DNA of 64,000 bases, taken from NCBI RefSeq assembly GCF_006438925.1, contig NZ_RCZA01000002.1, positions 496,001-560,000 of the forward strand, written 5' to 3'. The notes beneath the pieces are model-generated. The model saw only the letters and a program-made list of their open reading frames with translations. It ran no database searches and was not told where the DNA came from. Source of the DNA: Pseudomonas mandelii. Lineage in GTDB: Bacteria; Pseudomonadota; Gammaproteobacteria; Pseudomonadales; Pseudomonadaceae. This document shows positions 47,177-55,180 of the stretch, in pieces (the stretch's first letter is position 1; the number at the start of each line of letters is the position of its first letter). Made by a program: the position numbers and the translations under genes.

Positions 47177-48421
47177 TCAGACTTCCGAATTCCAGATAAC
47201 CGTGACGTTGCCCGAATAGGTCTTGCCGACGCCGGTGAGCATTTCTTCGACGTGTTCACGGGCGATTTCGAAGTGCAACTGGCCGGGTTTGCGATCGACG
47301 TAATGCCCTGGCTGGAACAGTTCGGTGCCACTGCCGTCACGCAGCAACGGACGGCGGCTGACAGGCTGGCCGGCGGCGTCGGTCAGTCCCGAGGGCAAGG
47401 TGACGCTGAGGGTCAGCGGCACGGCGTCGCCGGAATTCGGTTCGCGCAAATAACAGTGATTGCTGCTATCGCCGTACTGGCAATCGAGCTGCATCTTGAA
47501 ACGGCTGGAGGCCGAGATATTGAAGGTCTGGTCGCGGAACAAGCGCTCCGGCCGGCGATTGCGTTGTAGCCAGGCTTGCCAGCCACCTTGCGGGATCAGC
47601 TCGACGCGATTGCCACCGGGCGGCACTTCGACCTTGAGGGTGTGTTGCACGTCGAGGTTGAAGTTGAAGGTCAAGATGTTGTCGTTGGGAATCATGATGT
47701 CGCCGAAGTCGAAATCCTGGTTCGGCCCAACCGTGTAGGTGATCGATCCGGTGTAACGCCCCGTGGACATGCCCAAAGGGTTGGGCGTTTTCAGTTCATA
47801 GGCGTATTCGAAGTTGACATACGAGAGCTGGGGCACTTCCAACACGTGAATCAGGCTGCAGGTCCCCGCACCCTCAGGAACAATCCAGAACCACAGTAAA
47901 TATCGGCTGCTGCCGGTATTCATCCCAGTCGACACGCAAGGCGCCGGTGCAAACTGAAAGGTTCTTGGCGCCCACGATCGGGTGCCTCCGGGGAGGGTAT
48001 CAAAGCGATTGCCAATCCCGGCAATGCGCACCTGCACTGTTTCCCTCTCGCCTCTATCTGAAACCACTTCGAAACTGCGCCACTCGGAAGGGACTTTAAA
48101 CATCACACCTTTACGAACATCGGCGGGCCCAGGCCCAACATGATTGAGTAGCAACGGCGCATTGGCCGTGAAATTGATATCCCATGTACGAATGCTGAAA
48201 ATCCCAAGGGCCTCGCACCGTGCCGGCATGTGCCCTGGACAGACCCCGCTTTGAGGCGTGGTATTGACGAATTTGTTCTGCATCGGGTTGCTCGGGTCCG
48301 GTTTGAATACAGCCGATATTTCTTGCGTGGCGGCAGTCGCACAAAGTGTGACTAGCCACAGCAATGCGCCGACTGAAACACCACCACAACCCGCTCTAGT
48401 CATTCGTTTTTTCATGTGCAT
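47177..48421 (-). CDS. CS1/CFA-type fimbrial tip adhesin, second copy
   Basis: 414 aa from ATG 48421 (MHMKKRMTRAG); ATG 48415 two codons later is an equally good choice with GGAG 8 bases before it. A Sec signal ends near CATAA. An N-terminal adhesive domain (~30-225) is followed by a pilin-like C-terminal domain, as in the CfaE/CblD family of tip adhesins that start fibre assembly. From LDVQHTLKVEVPPGGNRVEL to the end it is nearly identical, in DNA as well as protein, to the first adhesin at 49728-50972, whereas the N-terminal halves differ substantially. The gene follows the minor subunit directly. Confidence 0.85.
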   Translation of the reverse strand: MHMKKRMTRAGCGGVSVGALLWLVTLCATAATQEISAVFKPDPSNPMQNKFVNTTPQSGVCPGHMPARCEALGIFSIRTWDINFTANAPLLLNHVGPGPADVRKGVMFKVPSEWRSFEVVSDRGERETVQVRIAGIGNRFDTLPGGTRSWAPRTFQFAPAPCVSTGMNTGSSRYLLWFWIVPEGAGTCSLIHVLEVPQLSYVNFEYAYELKTPNPLGMSTGRYTGSITYTVGPNQDFDFGDIMIPNDNILTFNFNLDVQHTLKVEVPPGGNRVELIPQGGWQAWLQRNRRPERLFRDQTFNISASSRFKMQLDCQYGDSSNHCYLREPNSGDAVPLTLSVTLPSGLTDAAGQPVSRRPLLRDGSGTELFQPGHYVDRKPGQLHFEIAREHVEEMLTGVGKTYSGNVTVIWNSEV

Positions 48422-48442
48422 GGCTCCGTGCTCCGAAAGCAC

Positions 48443-48937
48443 TCATGGATTCACCGCATCGAACATCAGTTGCACCGTCCCGTAATACTGGCCGGGGACA
48501 TACCCGTCGGCAGGTTTCGTTGCGGCGATCTCCAGCCGCACCCGCTGACCGACCCGGGCCTGCTGCTCATCCACTACCGGCGTCTCGAGCAACGACAACA
48601 ACTGCCCATTGAACCGCACCGCCAGATCAATACGCTCACGGCCATTGAACAGAAACGGCTCGGCCGCCAGCCGTGCGGAAATACTGCCGCTGGCGTTTTT
48701 CACATCGAAATGCTCGCGCAATGGCGAGAGTTCGGCGCTGACCGGGTTCCACGCCATGACCTGCTCGCGCTCCAGGAACCCCGGATTGACCGGCAACACA
48801 TAAAACTCGCTGGTGGGGATGGTCACCGAGACGTGGAAGGTTTGCTCTTCACGGATCGCCAGTGCGTGATTGCAGGCCAACAGTAAAACGGTGCACAGGG
48901 TGACCTGGACCCCGCGCTTGAGACCTGAGCGCTTCAC
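48443..48937 (-). CDS. CS1-type fimbrial minor subunit
   Basis: A 164-aa exported protein (signal ending CNHALA). The pilin part FHVSVTIPTSEFYVLPVNPGFLEREQ...AMWNP-like and FDVKNASGSISARL mirrors the major subunit at 53606 (EISPSEFHAKPRDPNFGRDE, YDLKNMNGSIKAYI). It starts at GTG 48937, overlapping the chaperone stop (GTGA). Two subunits in one class 5 operon suggest a minor or alternative shaft component. Its 3' end was the source of, or shares an ancestor with, the remnant at 47086-47143. Confidence 0.85.
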   Translation of the reverse strand: MKRSGLKRGVQVTLCTVLLLACNHALAIREEQTFHVSVTIPTSEFYVLPVNPGFLEREQVMAWNPVSAELSPLREHFDVKNASGSISARLAAEPFLFNGRERIDLAVRFNGQLLSLLETPVVDEQQARVGQRVRLEIAATKPADGYVPGQYYGTVQLMFDAVNP

Positions 48938-49674
48938 CCTTTCACCTCATAATTTTTCTGCGCCGCACCTTCCACCAGTTTGAAGCGGTACTGACGCCCG
49001 GCCTGCTTCTCGAAGCGGAACGCCTTGCCCGGCAACACATGGTTCTTGGTGATCGGCTGGCAATCGTTTTCATCGCTGGCGGCGCAGTCCTTGAAGTCAT
49101 CGACCACCACCACGGTATTGCCGTTGTTGCTCAACGCATACAGGCCGGCTCGGTCGTCAATCTGCGTGTTGAAGCGCGCATCCTTGGGCCGCACGAAGAA
49201 AATCGTGCCGTAACCGGCCAGCACATTGACCCCGGCCGAGAGGGTCTTTTTGTACTCGTCGCGCTCCTCGCTGGAGACCGCGAATTCGTCCTCCTTCTCC
49301 GGCACCACCGGCACGAACCGCACGCGAAAATAACGTTCGCGCTCGCGCTCACCCATAAACAGCAACCGGGTGCCCTGCATGCCGTTCACCGGCACAATCA
49401 AGCGCGCCGGGCTGGCCATCAGACCGTCCCGGGCGCTGCTGTCGGCCTGGGATTTGATCGGCAGTTCCGTGGGTTTACCCTCGGCGTCATAGACGATTTC
49501 GTGAATATTGATCTTGACGAAGGCAGTGCTGTCACCGCCGTTGAAAACCCGTTTCAGGTAGGTGCTTTTGTCGCCATCCAGGTAGTCGTAAACCACCCCG
49601 ACATTGATCGCCGGCCCGGCCTCGGCCAACAACGGTAACAAGCCTGCACCCAACACTGCCCACAGACGTTTCAT
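48934..49674 (-). CDS. Periplasmic fimbrial chaperone (CS1/alternate type)
   Basis: 246 aa from ATG 49674 (MKRLWAVLGAGLLPLLAEA, a Sec signal); GTG 49677 directly before is possible. The body, with INVGVVYDYLDGD, YLKRVFNGGDSTAFVKINI and PARLIVPVNGMQGTRLLFMG, follows the chaperones of class 5 fimbriae (CfaA type), which are Ig-like folds carrying subunits to the usher. GAGGG lies 10 bases upstream. It is the fourth gene of the operon and overlaps the minor subunit start. Confidence 0.85.
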   Translation of the reverse strand: MKRLWAVLGAGLLPLLAEAGPAINVGVVYDYLDGDKSTYLKRVFNGGDSTAFVKINIHEIVYDAEGKPTELPIKSQADSSARDGLMASPARLIVPVNGMQGTRLLFMGERERERYFRVRFVPVVPEKEDEFAVSSEERDEYKKTLSAGVNVLAGYGTIFFVRPKDARFNTQIDDRAGLYALSNNGNTVVVVDDFKDCAASDENDCQPITKNHVLPGKAFRFEKQAGRQYRFKLVEGAAQKNYEVKG

Positions 49675-49693
49675 CACTTTCGATCCCTCAGGT

Positions 49694-49730
49694 TGAACGC
49701 TGCCCGGGAACCTCCCGGCAGCGATGATCA
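49694..49730. repeat. Post-adhesin hairpin, copy A
   Basis: TTGAACGCTGCCCGGGAACC and TCCCGGCAGCGATGATCAG form a GC hairpin between the first adhesin and the chaperone; the copy at 47137-47172 shares all but a few bases. Confidence 0.75.
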
Positions 49731-50972
49731 GATTTCCGAATTCCAGATAACCGTGACGTTGCCCGAATAGGTCTTGGCGACCCCGGTGAGCATTTCTTCG
49801 ACGTGTTCACGGGCAATTTCGAAGTGCAACTGGCCGGGTTTGCGATCGACGTAATGCCCCGGCTGGAACAGTTCGGTGCCACTGCCGTCACGCAGCAACG
49901 GACGGCGGCTGACAGGCTGGCCGGCGGCGTCGTTCAGTCCCGAGGGCAAGGTGACGCTGATGTTCAGCGGCACCGCCCCACCGGAATTCGGTTCGTACAA
50001 CAGGCACTGATTGCCGCCATCACTGTATTGGCAGTCGAGTTGCATCTTGAAACGGCTGGAGGCCGAGATATTGAAGGTCTGGTCGCGGAACAACCGCTCC
50101 GGCCGGCGATTGCGCTGCAACCAGGCCTGCCAGCCGCCTTGCGGGATCAGCTCGACGCGATTGCCGCCGGGCGGTACTTCGACTTTGAGGGTGTGTTGCA
50201 CATCCAGGGTGAAGTTGAGGATTAACGCATCATGAAAGACGTCCATGTTGTCACCAAAATCGAAATCCCTACCCGGGCCGATGCTGTACTTCAGGGTGCC
50301 GGTGTATTGCCCCGACGACATGCCCAAGGGATTGGGCGTTTTCAGGGCGTAGGCGAATTCGAATTCGGCGTATTGCAGCCTCGCAAACTCGGTCCCGGGT
50401 TGTCGACTGCACACACCGGCACCTTCCGGAACCAGCCAGAAGAAATATATCATTCGGGTGCCCGCCGCAATGTATCCGGTGCCTTCACAAGGACTGGGGG
50501 CGTTGCGCCACTGCGAGTCCCATCGAACACCGGGTAACTCCCATGAACCGACACTGTCACTCATGTCCATGCGGTGGCCGATGCCGGCAATACGCATCTG
50601 CACCGTAGAGACCTCACCGGTCCCCGTGTGGGTGACTTGCACATCCCGCCACTCCGAAGGCACTTTCCACATAGCTCCCTGGCGAGGGTCCTTCGGGTTG
50701 GGATAAATAGGCCCCTTGGAATGTGCAAAAAGGGTACTAATGCGAAGACTGAAAATATTCAACTGCTTGCACCTGGCCGGAATGTGCCAGGGACACACAC
50801 CGCTTTCCGGCGTGGTATTGACGAACTCGTTCTTCAGCGGGTTCGCCGGATCGGGGTTGAACACCGCCGAGATGTCCTGAACCAACGCATTCACCGGCGC
50901 CGCGAACGCGCCACACAGCGCACCCACCAGCAGGACCTGTCGGGTACAGCACTTATAGAATGTTCCAAACAT
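49728..50972 (-). CDS. CS1/CFA-type fimbrial tip adhesin, first copy
   Basis: 414 aa with a signal peptide (VLLVGALCGAFAAPVNA). Conserved features with the second copy are VQDISAVFNPDPANP, NEFVNTTPESGVCP, VPSEWRDV, RIAGIG, WLVPEGAG, and KTPNPLGMSSGQYTG, then the C-terminal pilin domain ending SGNVTVIWNSEI. It lies 3 bases after the usher stop, as expected for a tip adhesin gene in a class 5 operon. The adhesive domain (~35-230) has Cys pairs likely to form disulfides. The receptor is unknown. Confidence 0.86.
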   Translation of the reverse strand: MFGTFYKCCTRQVLLVGALCGAFAAPVNALVQDISAVFNPDPANPLKNEFVNTTPESGVCPWHIPARCKQLNIFSLRISTLFAHSKGPIYPNPKDPRQGAMWKVPSEWRDVQVTHTGTGEVSTVQMRIAGIGHRMDMSDSVGSWELPGVRWDSQWRNAPSPCEGTGYIAAGTRMIYFFWLVPEGAGVCSRQPGTEFARLQYAEFEFAYALKTPNPLGMSSGQYTGTLKYSIGPGRDFDFGDNMDVFHDALILNFTLDVQHTLKVEVPPGGNRVELIPQGGWQAWLQRNRRPERLFRDQTFNISASSRFKMQLDCQYSDGGNQCLLYEPNSGGAVPLNISVTLPSGLNDAAGQPVSRRPLLRDGSGTELFQPGHYVDRKPGQLHFEIAREHVEEMLTGVAKTYSGNVTVIWNSEI

Positions 50973-50975
50973 GGC

Positions 50976-53498
50976 TCAACCTGCCGCGTGAGAAGTAAAA
51001 GAGCTGTCCGCCAGGGTGTCGGGCGTGCAGCGCAGATCGCCGATCATCAACACATCCTGCTCAACGCGGGCCTTGCTCGGGTCGAGGCGGAACTGGCACA
51101 GCAACTGATCGCCACGCCGTACTTGCAGGGTCGGTGAACCGGCGTTCATTTCCATGGAGAAGAAGCCGTCGACCTCGCTGACCCCACGGCTGGCGTGGTT
51201 GATGATGTGGTGCCCCTTGAGCGGCAGGCCCTGGGGATCGAGCAAGCGCCCGAGCACGGTCACGGTTTTCATCACCTGGACCTTGCGATAGGCCACGCCG
51301 CCCTTGTTCAGGTGATAACTCATGCGCGCCGGTTGAATGCTCGCCGCCGGCACATGGTTGCCTTCGAAATCGAAGCTCACCGAGCCGCTTTTGTAGGCGG
51401 TGATCGGCACAAAGTTGCGTCCCGGACGCAATGCGGTGCTGCCGCCGCTGAGGTCATCGGCGCGCAGGGCGATGGCGTCCACGTCTGACTCCACGTCGAT
51501 AATCATCCCGGCGCCACGGCCCTGGAACTGACTGGTCAGGACCATTTTCTGGCCGCCCACGGCGAAGGTGCTGTCCAGGTTCAAACCACCCGTGACGTCG
51601 CCGCTGAAGGACGAACGCTGGGCGAAGGCATCGCCGAGTACGGTGTCGGTCATGAAGCTCGTGGTGCCGGACACACCGAGGCCGTAGGTGTCGGTGATCG
51701 CGGTGGCCGAGACGCTTTGCAGAATAAAATCCTGCAAGTCTTTGCGATAGGTCAGCGAGGCGTTGTTGTCGCGCCCGCCATCGCGGGAAGTGCGCGAGCC
51801 GATGCTGCCGGAGATTTGCTCGCCCGGACCGCCGAGGGCCAGGCTCACGCTCAGGTCCACACCGCGATTACGCTTGTCGCCACTGCTGGTGCTGCCCGGC
51901 CGGTCGAATACGGTGAAACGCCAATTGGCGTCGTTGCCAAACAGATTGCCGCGCTGGGTCCAGCCCAGGTCCAGGCCGACGCCTTCGACATTGCCTTCGC
52001 TGTGGGCCACCCGGCCGTTGAGCGAGGTGCGATTGTTCAGGCGATGGGTCAGGGACAGCGACGAGTTGCTGGTCTGGCCGTTGAACACATTGCGCTGGCG
52101 AATGCGCGTGCCGTCGGGCAGGGTTTCGTAGGTATTGCGAGTGTCGAGCCAGCTGCGATTGTGGCTGACCACCACGTTGCCCAGGCCGTAGCTGTAGAGC
52201 CCTTGGAAATCGAGGCCGGTGCCGTGGTCCTCGGTCTGATAGACGTTGGCGAACAGGCTGGCGTTGTTGGCCACGGTCCAGTCCACGGACGTGCCGTACT
52301 GCAACTGATCCCGCACCTGACGCCCGGACAAGCCCAGCACCACTCGTGGGTGCAGCAGGTAGTTGAGTGCGGCGCCGGCGGTCATGTCGCCTTCAGCCTG
52401 TTGATCCCAGTTGCTGAGCAGCTTGCTCTCGCGCCCGGCAAACAGGTTGTAGCGCCAGCGTTCGTCGTGGTTGCGCCAGTTGTTCGGTTTGTAGACCAGT
52501 TCTTGCGTGGTCGAAGTGATCTGGCCGTCTTCGATAAGCCGCACCTCGACCTCGTAGATGCCACCGGGCAGTGGCCGGGTATCGAGGGTTTGCAATCCGG
52601 CGGGCACCGGTTGAGTGTTGATCAGCAGGCCATTGCGATAGATCTCCACCGAGCCGAGACGGTTGGCGGTGACGTAGATCGGATACACGCTGGGCTTGGG
52701 ATTATTGATCGCCAGGCTGTCGGAACTGCCGTACATCACGCCGACCGCGGTGTCCGGGCTCGCGCCGAACGAACGGGGCTGGCGACTCAGGCCTTCGGAG
52801 TTGGGCATGAAATAGCCCAGGCGCAGAAACTGGCCTTCCAGTTCGCGCTGGGTATAGAGCTCGTGTACCGCGTGATAGAGCTGATCGTCTGGCCCACCGA
52901 GCCGGGCGAGTTGCAGGTTGACGCTCTGGCTCCAGTTGCCGAGGCTGCTGCTGGCCTCAAGACCGAATCGGCCGCCGAGGTCTTGATCCTGCCCGCCGTT
53001 GAGATTCAGCTGATTGCGCACGATCAGGCCGGTGCTGCCACCTGGCGGCTGCTCGTAATAAGCCTGGGGCTGGTCGGCGCGCTCGGCGTTTTCGGTGACG
53101 AGCGAGACCAGGGAATTTTCAAGGTTGTAATGCACGGCCAACAGGTTTTCCGGGCAACTGTTAGTGCAGGCCCCCAGTGGCACGCCTTGTTTCAGATAAG
53201 TGGTCAATGCCTCGCGCTCAGTGGCTTTCACGTCGCTGTCACGAACATCGGTTACTTCAAGTAAGGTGATGCGGTCATCGCGGGATAACACCACCATCGC
53301 CTCACCCAGAAACTGTTGATCACGTTCAATTCGAACCGCCAGCGGAACATCAAAGAAGTGCTCTTCAAACTCGGCCGGCAAACCCTTGGCCTGGGCGAGC
53401 AAAGAGCGCGGCATATAATTACCGTTAGTGGGCGCGGCCAGGGCTGCTGAACAAAACAGCAAGGCAAGCGCTGCCGCGATGGGCGTCATCGGGAACAT
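50976..53498 (-). CDS. Outer-membrane fimbrial usher (CfaC/TcfC type)
   Basis: An 840-aa protein with a Sec signal (MTPIAAALALLFCSAALAA). It has an N-terminal periplasmic region with GACTNSCPENLLAVHYN, a large beta-barrel middle rich in alternating patterns (LGLSGRQVRDQLQYGTSVDW, SSLSLTHRLNNRTSL), and a C-terminal E-set-like domain (GRLLDPQGLPLKGHHIINHASRG). It is the secretion pore for class 5 fimbriae. The start could also be ATG 53489. It lies 107 bases after the major subunit gene. Confidence 0.88.
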   Translation of the reverse strand: MFPMTPIAAALALLFCSAALAAPTNGNYMPRSLLAQAKGLPAEFEEHFFDVPLAVRIERDQQFLGEAMVVLSRDDRITLLEVTDVRDSDVKATEREALTTYLKQGVPLGACTNSCPENLLAVHYNLENSLVSLVTENAERADQPQAYYEQPPGGSTGLIVRNQLNLNGGQDQDLGGRFGLEASSSLGNWSQSVNLQLARLGGPDDQLYHAVHELYTQRELEGQFLRLGYFMPNSEGLSRQPRSFGASPDTAVGVMYGSSDSLAINNPKPSVYPIYVTANRLGSVEIYRNGLLINTQPVPAGLQTLDTRPLPGGIYEVEVRLIEDGQITSTTQELVYKPNNWRNHDERWRYNLFAGRESKLLSNWDQQAEGDMTAGAALNYLLHPRVVLGLSGRQVRDQLQYGTSVDWTVANNASLFANVYQTEDHGTGLDFQGLYSYGLGNVVVSHNRSWLDTRNTYETLPDGTRIRQRNVFNGQTSNSSLSLTHRLNNRTSLNGRVAHSEGNVEGVGLDLGWTQRGNLFGNDANWRFTVFDRPGSTSSGDKRNRGVDLSVSLALGGPGEQISGSIGSRTSRDGGRDNNASLTYRKDLQDFILQSVSATAITDTYGLGVSGTTSFMTDTVLGDAFAQRSSFSGDVTGGLNLDSTFAVGGQKMVLTSQFQGRGAGMIIDVESDVDAIALRADDLSGGSTALRPGRNFVPITAYKSGSVSFDFEGNHVPAASIQPARMSYHLNKGGVAYRKVQVMKTVTVLGRLLDPQGLPLKGHHIINHASRGVSEVDGFFSMEMNAGSPTLQVRRGDQLLCQFRLDPSKARVEQDVLMIGDLRCTPDTLADSSFTSHAAG

Positions 53499-53605
53499 GA
53501 ACCGGATACTCTGAATGCGGACAGTAAATACGTTGAAACCCGGTCGGCCGGTTAGATAGACGGACCGATCGGGGCGTGTCAGTCAACGAACAGAAGGAGT
53601 GTCCT

Positions 53606-54088
53606 TCAGCGCGGTACGGCGTCGAACATTACCACCGGGTTGCCGGTGAACAAGCCAACCTGGTCATCCGCTGGTTTGGCGGCGGTGATCACCATGTCGG
53701 CCTGCATGCCACCATTGGAAGGCACGTCAGGGGCGACTTCTTCTGGCGTGGCGCCCAGTACCTGACCACCGATGGCGATGGTCAGGGGAATCGAGCTGGA
53801 ACCGTTGTACAGCGCGGCGGTGCCGCCCTCGATGTAGGCCTTGATCGAACCGTTCATGTTTTTCAGGTCGTAGGTCTGACGCAGCGTGCTCAGCTCTCCG
53901 CTCACCGTGTTGTAGGTCATGGTCTCGTCCCGACCGAAGTTTGGATCCCGCGGTTTGGCATGGAACTCGGACGGTGAAATTTCGGCCTTGATGTTGATAG
54001 TGGTGCTGGCGTCATCCTTGGCCAGAGCAGCAGTCGAGCCGAAAACCAGAACAGCCAGCGGGGTGAGGATTGCGAGTTTCTTGAACAT
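53606..54088 (-). CDS. CS1-type fimbrial major subunit
   Basis: A 160-aa pilin with signal MFKKLAILTPLAVLVFGSTAALA. Mature start KDDASTTINIKAEISPSEFHAKP and the C-terminal VGLFTGNPVVMFDAVPR are typical of the alpha/CS1-type fimbrial subunits. It is the first gene of the operon. The 107-base gap before the usher contains a partial GC hairpin around CCGGCCGACCGG that could lower expression of downstream genes relative to the shaft subunit. Confidence 0.9.
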   Translation of the reverse strand: MFKKLAILTPLAVLVFGSTAALAKDDASTTINIKAEISPSEFHAKPRDPNFGRDETMTYNTVSGELSTLRQTYDLKNMNGSIKAYIEGGTAALYNGSSSIPLTIAIGGQVLGATPEEVAPDVPSNGGMQADMVITAAKPADDQVGLFTGNPVVMFDAVPR

Positions 54089-54604
54089 TACTTATTACCT
54101 GTTTTCTAAATTGATCGGACCGTCGAATGTCATCAAGCGCTGCCATCACTCACGAGATGATGGCGATTTGGCTCAACTTTCGACGCCGGGAATATTCGAT
54201 CAATTCTTTCGGAAAGTAAGCCGGAAAGTTCCTCAAACCCTGTAGCCAAAGCGCTATAAGACTCGAGTGAAAAAGCATTGAATAACGGAAAATATAAAGT
54301 GCTACTGTAAGAAACAGACTACAAAGTTCGAAAATACGGCAATTAACGGCCCACATTAACCAACCTGTTCCTGTAAGACAAGTACCACATCTACCGCAAA
54401 TATTAGCTCTAATTTATGCATTAGAGAGTTTGCACTAATTACGCCGATTTACTTCAACTAAAAGCGCTTATTTTTTCCAAAAACGGTTTTTTTCATAGGT
54501 GTCTTTCGGTCAAGCGCGTGGAAAACCATTGGTCGGGAGGCCTTGATTCTTTCTAAAGATATATCTTAAGTTGTATCTAAACACGACGAAGAGAAGGCAA
54601 GAAA
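54089..54604. promoter_or_regulatory. AT-rich 516-bp divergent control region (fimbriae / PadR)
   Basis: Much more AT-rich than the flanking genes, with stretches such as GCTCTAATTTATGCATTAGA and CTTATTTTTTCC. It must hold the promoters for the fimbrial operon and for the PadR-type gene. Such regions are often targets of MvaT/H-NS-type silencers in pseudomonads (inference). A palindrome close to the PadR gene is annotated separately. Confidence 0.6.
54556..54567. promoter_or_regulatory. Candidate PadR-type operator
   Basis: AAGATATATCTT is a perfect 12-bp palindrome 38 bases before the regulator start; a related half TTGTATCT follows ~9 bases later. Its position fits autoregulation. Confidence 0.5.
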
Positions 54605-55180
54605 ATGAGAGACCATCATTTCCCCCACCGCGAACACGGTGACGGCCGCGACGGCTTCGAGAAGCGCCCCGGGCGCGAACGTGGCGGGCGCGGCCCCCGG
54701 GTGTTTGCGCCCGGGGATCTGAAACTGTTGCTGTTGGCAATGATCGCCGAGCAGCCCTGCCACGGTTATGACCTGATCCGCCAGATCGAAAGCATGTTCG
54801 ACGGCGCCTACAGCCCCAGCCCCGGCGTGATCTACCCGACCCTGACCTTTCTGGAAGAGAGCGAAATGATCCTGGGCGACGCCGAGGGCGGAAAAAAACG
54901 CTACACCATCACCGAGGCCGGACGTCTGTCGTTAAGCGATCAGGCGATCGCACTGGATGGCGTGCGGATGCGCATCGAGGTCAGCAAGCGCTCATTGCGC
55001 GGCCATGACCGCCCCGCCGAGATTCACGAAGCAGTGCACAACTTGCGTCATGCCTTGCAGATGCATCACGGCCGCTGGAGCCCGGAAGAAATCCTGCGGG
55101 TGCGCGACCTGCTTAACAACACCGCCAAAGCCATCGTCGATGGCCCTGTCGTTCAACCCGCTCAGGAGCAAGCCGAATGA
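54605..55180 (+). CDS. PadR-family regulator with His-rich N terminus (YqjI-like)
   Basis: 191 aa, GAGAAGG just upstream. The N-terminal ~30 residues are rich in His, Arg and Gly (MRDHHFPHREHGDGRDG, H4, H5, H8, H11). The PadR winged helix follows at ~35-110 (DLKLLLLAMIAEQPCHGYDLIRQ, YSPSPGVIYPTLTFLEE). This layout and the coupled ferric reductase gene match the YqjI-YqjH pair of Escherichia coli, in which YqjI is a nickel-responsive repressor of yqjH. A metal-responsive role is therefore likely but inferred. Its stop overlaps the next start (ATGA). Confidence 0.85.
   Translation: MRDHHFPHREHGDGRDGFEKRPGRERGGRGPRVFAPGDLKLLLLAMIAEQPCHGYDLIRQIESMFDGAYSPSPGVIYPTLTFLEESEMILGDAEGGKKRYTITEAGRLSLSDQAIALDGVRMRIEVSKRSLRGHDRPAEIHEAVHNLRHALQMHHGRWSPEEILRVRDLLNNTAKAIVDGPVVQPAQEQAE

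Noticed and set aside
51717..53264. 515-codon plus-strand frame opposite the usher
   Set aside because: Shadow of the usher gene; Ala/Val/Gly-rich composition with no recognisable domain.
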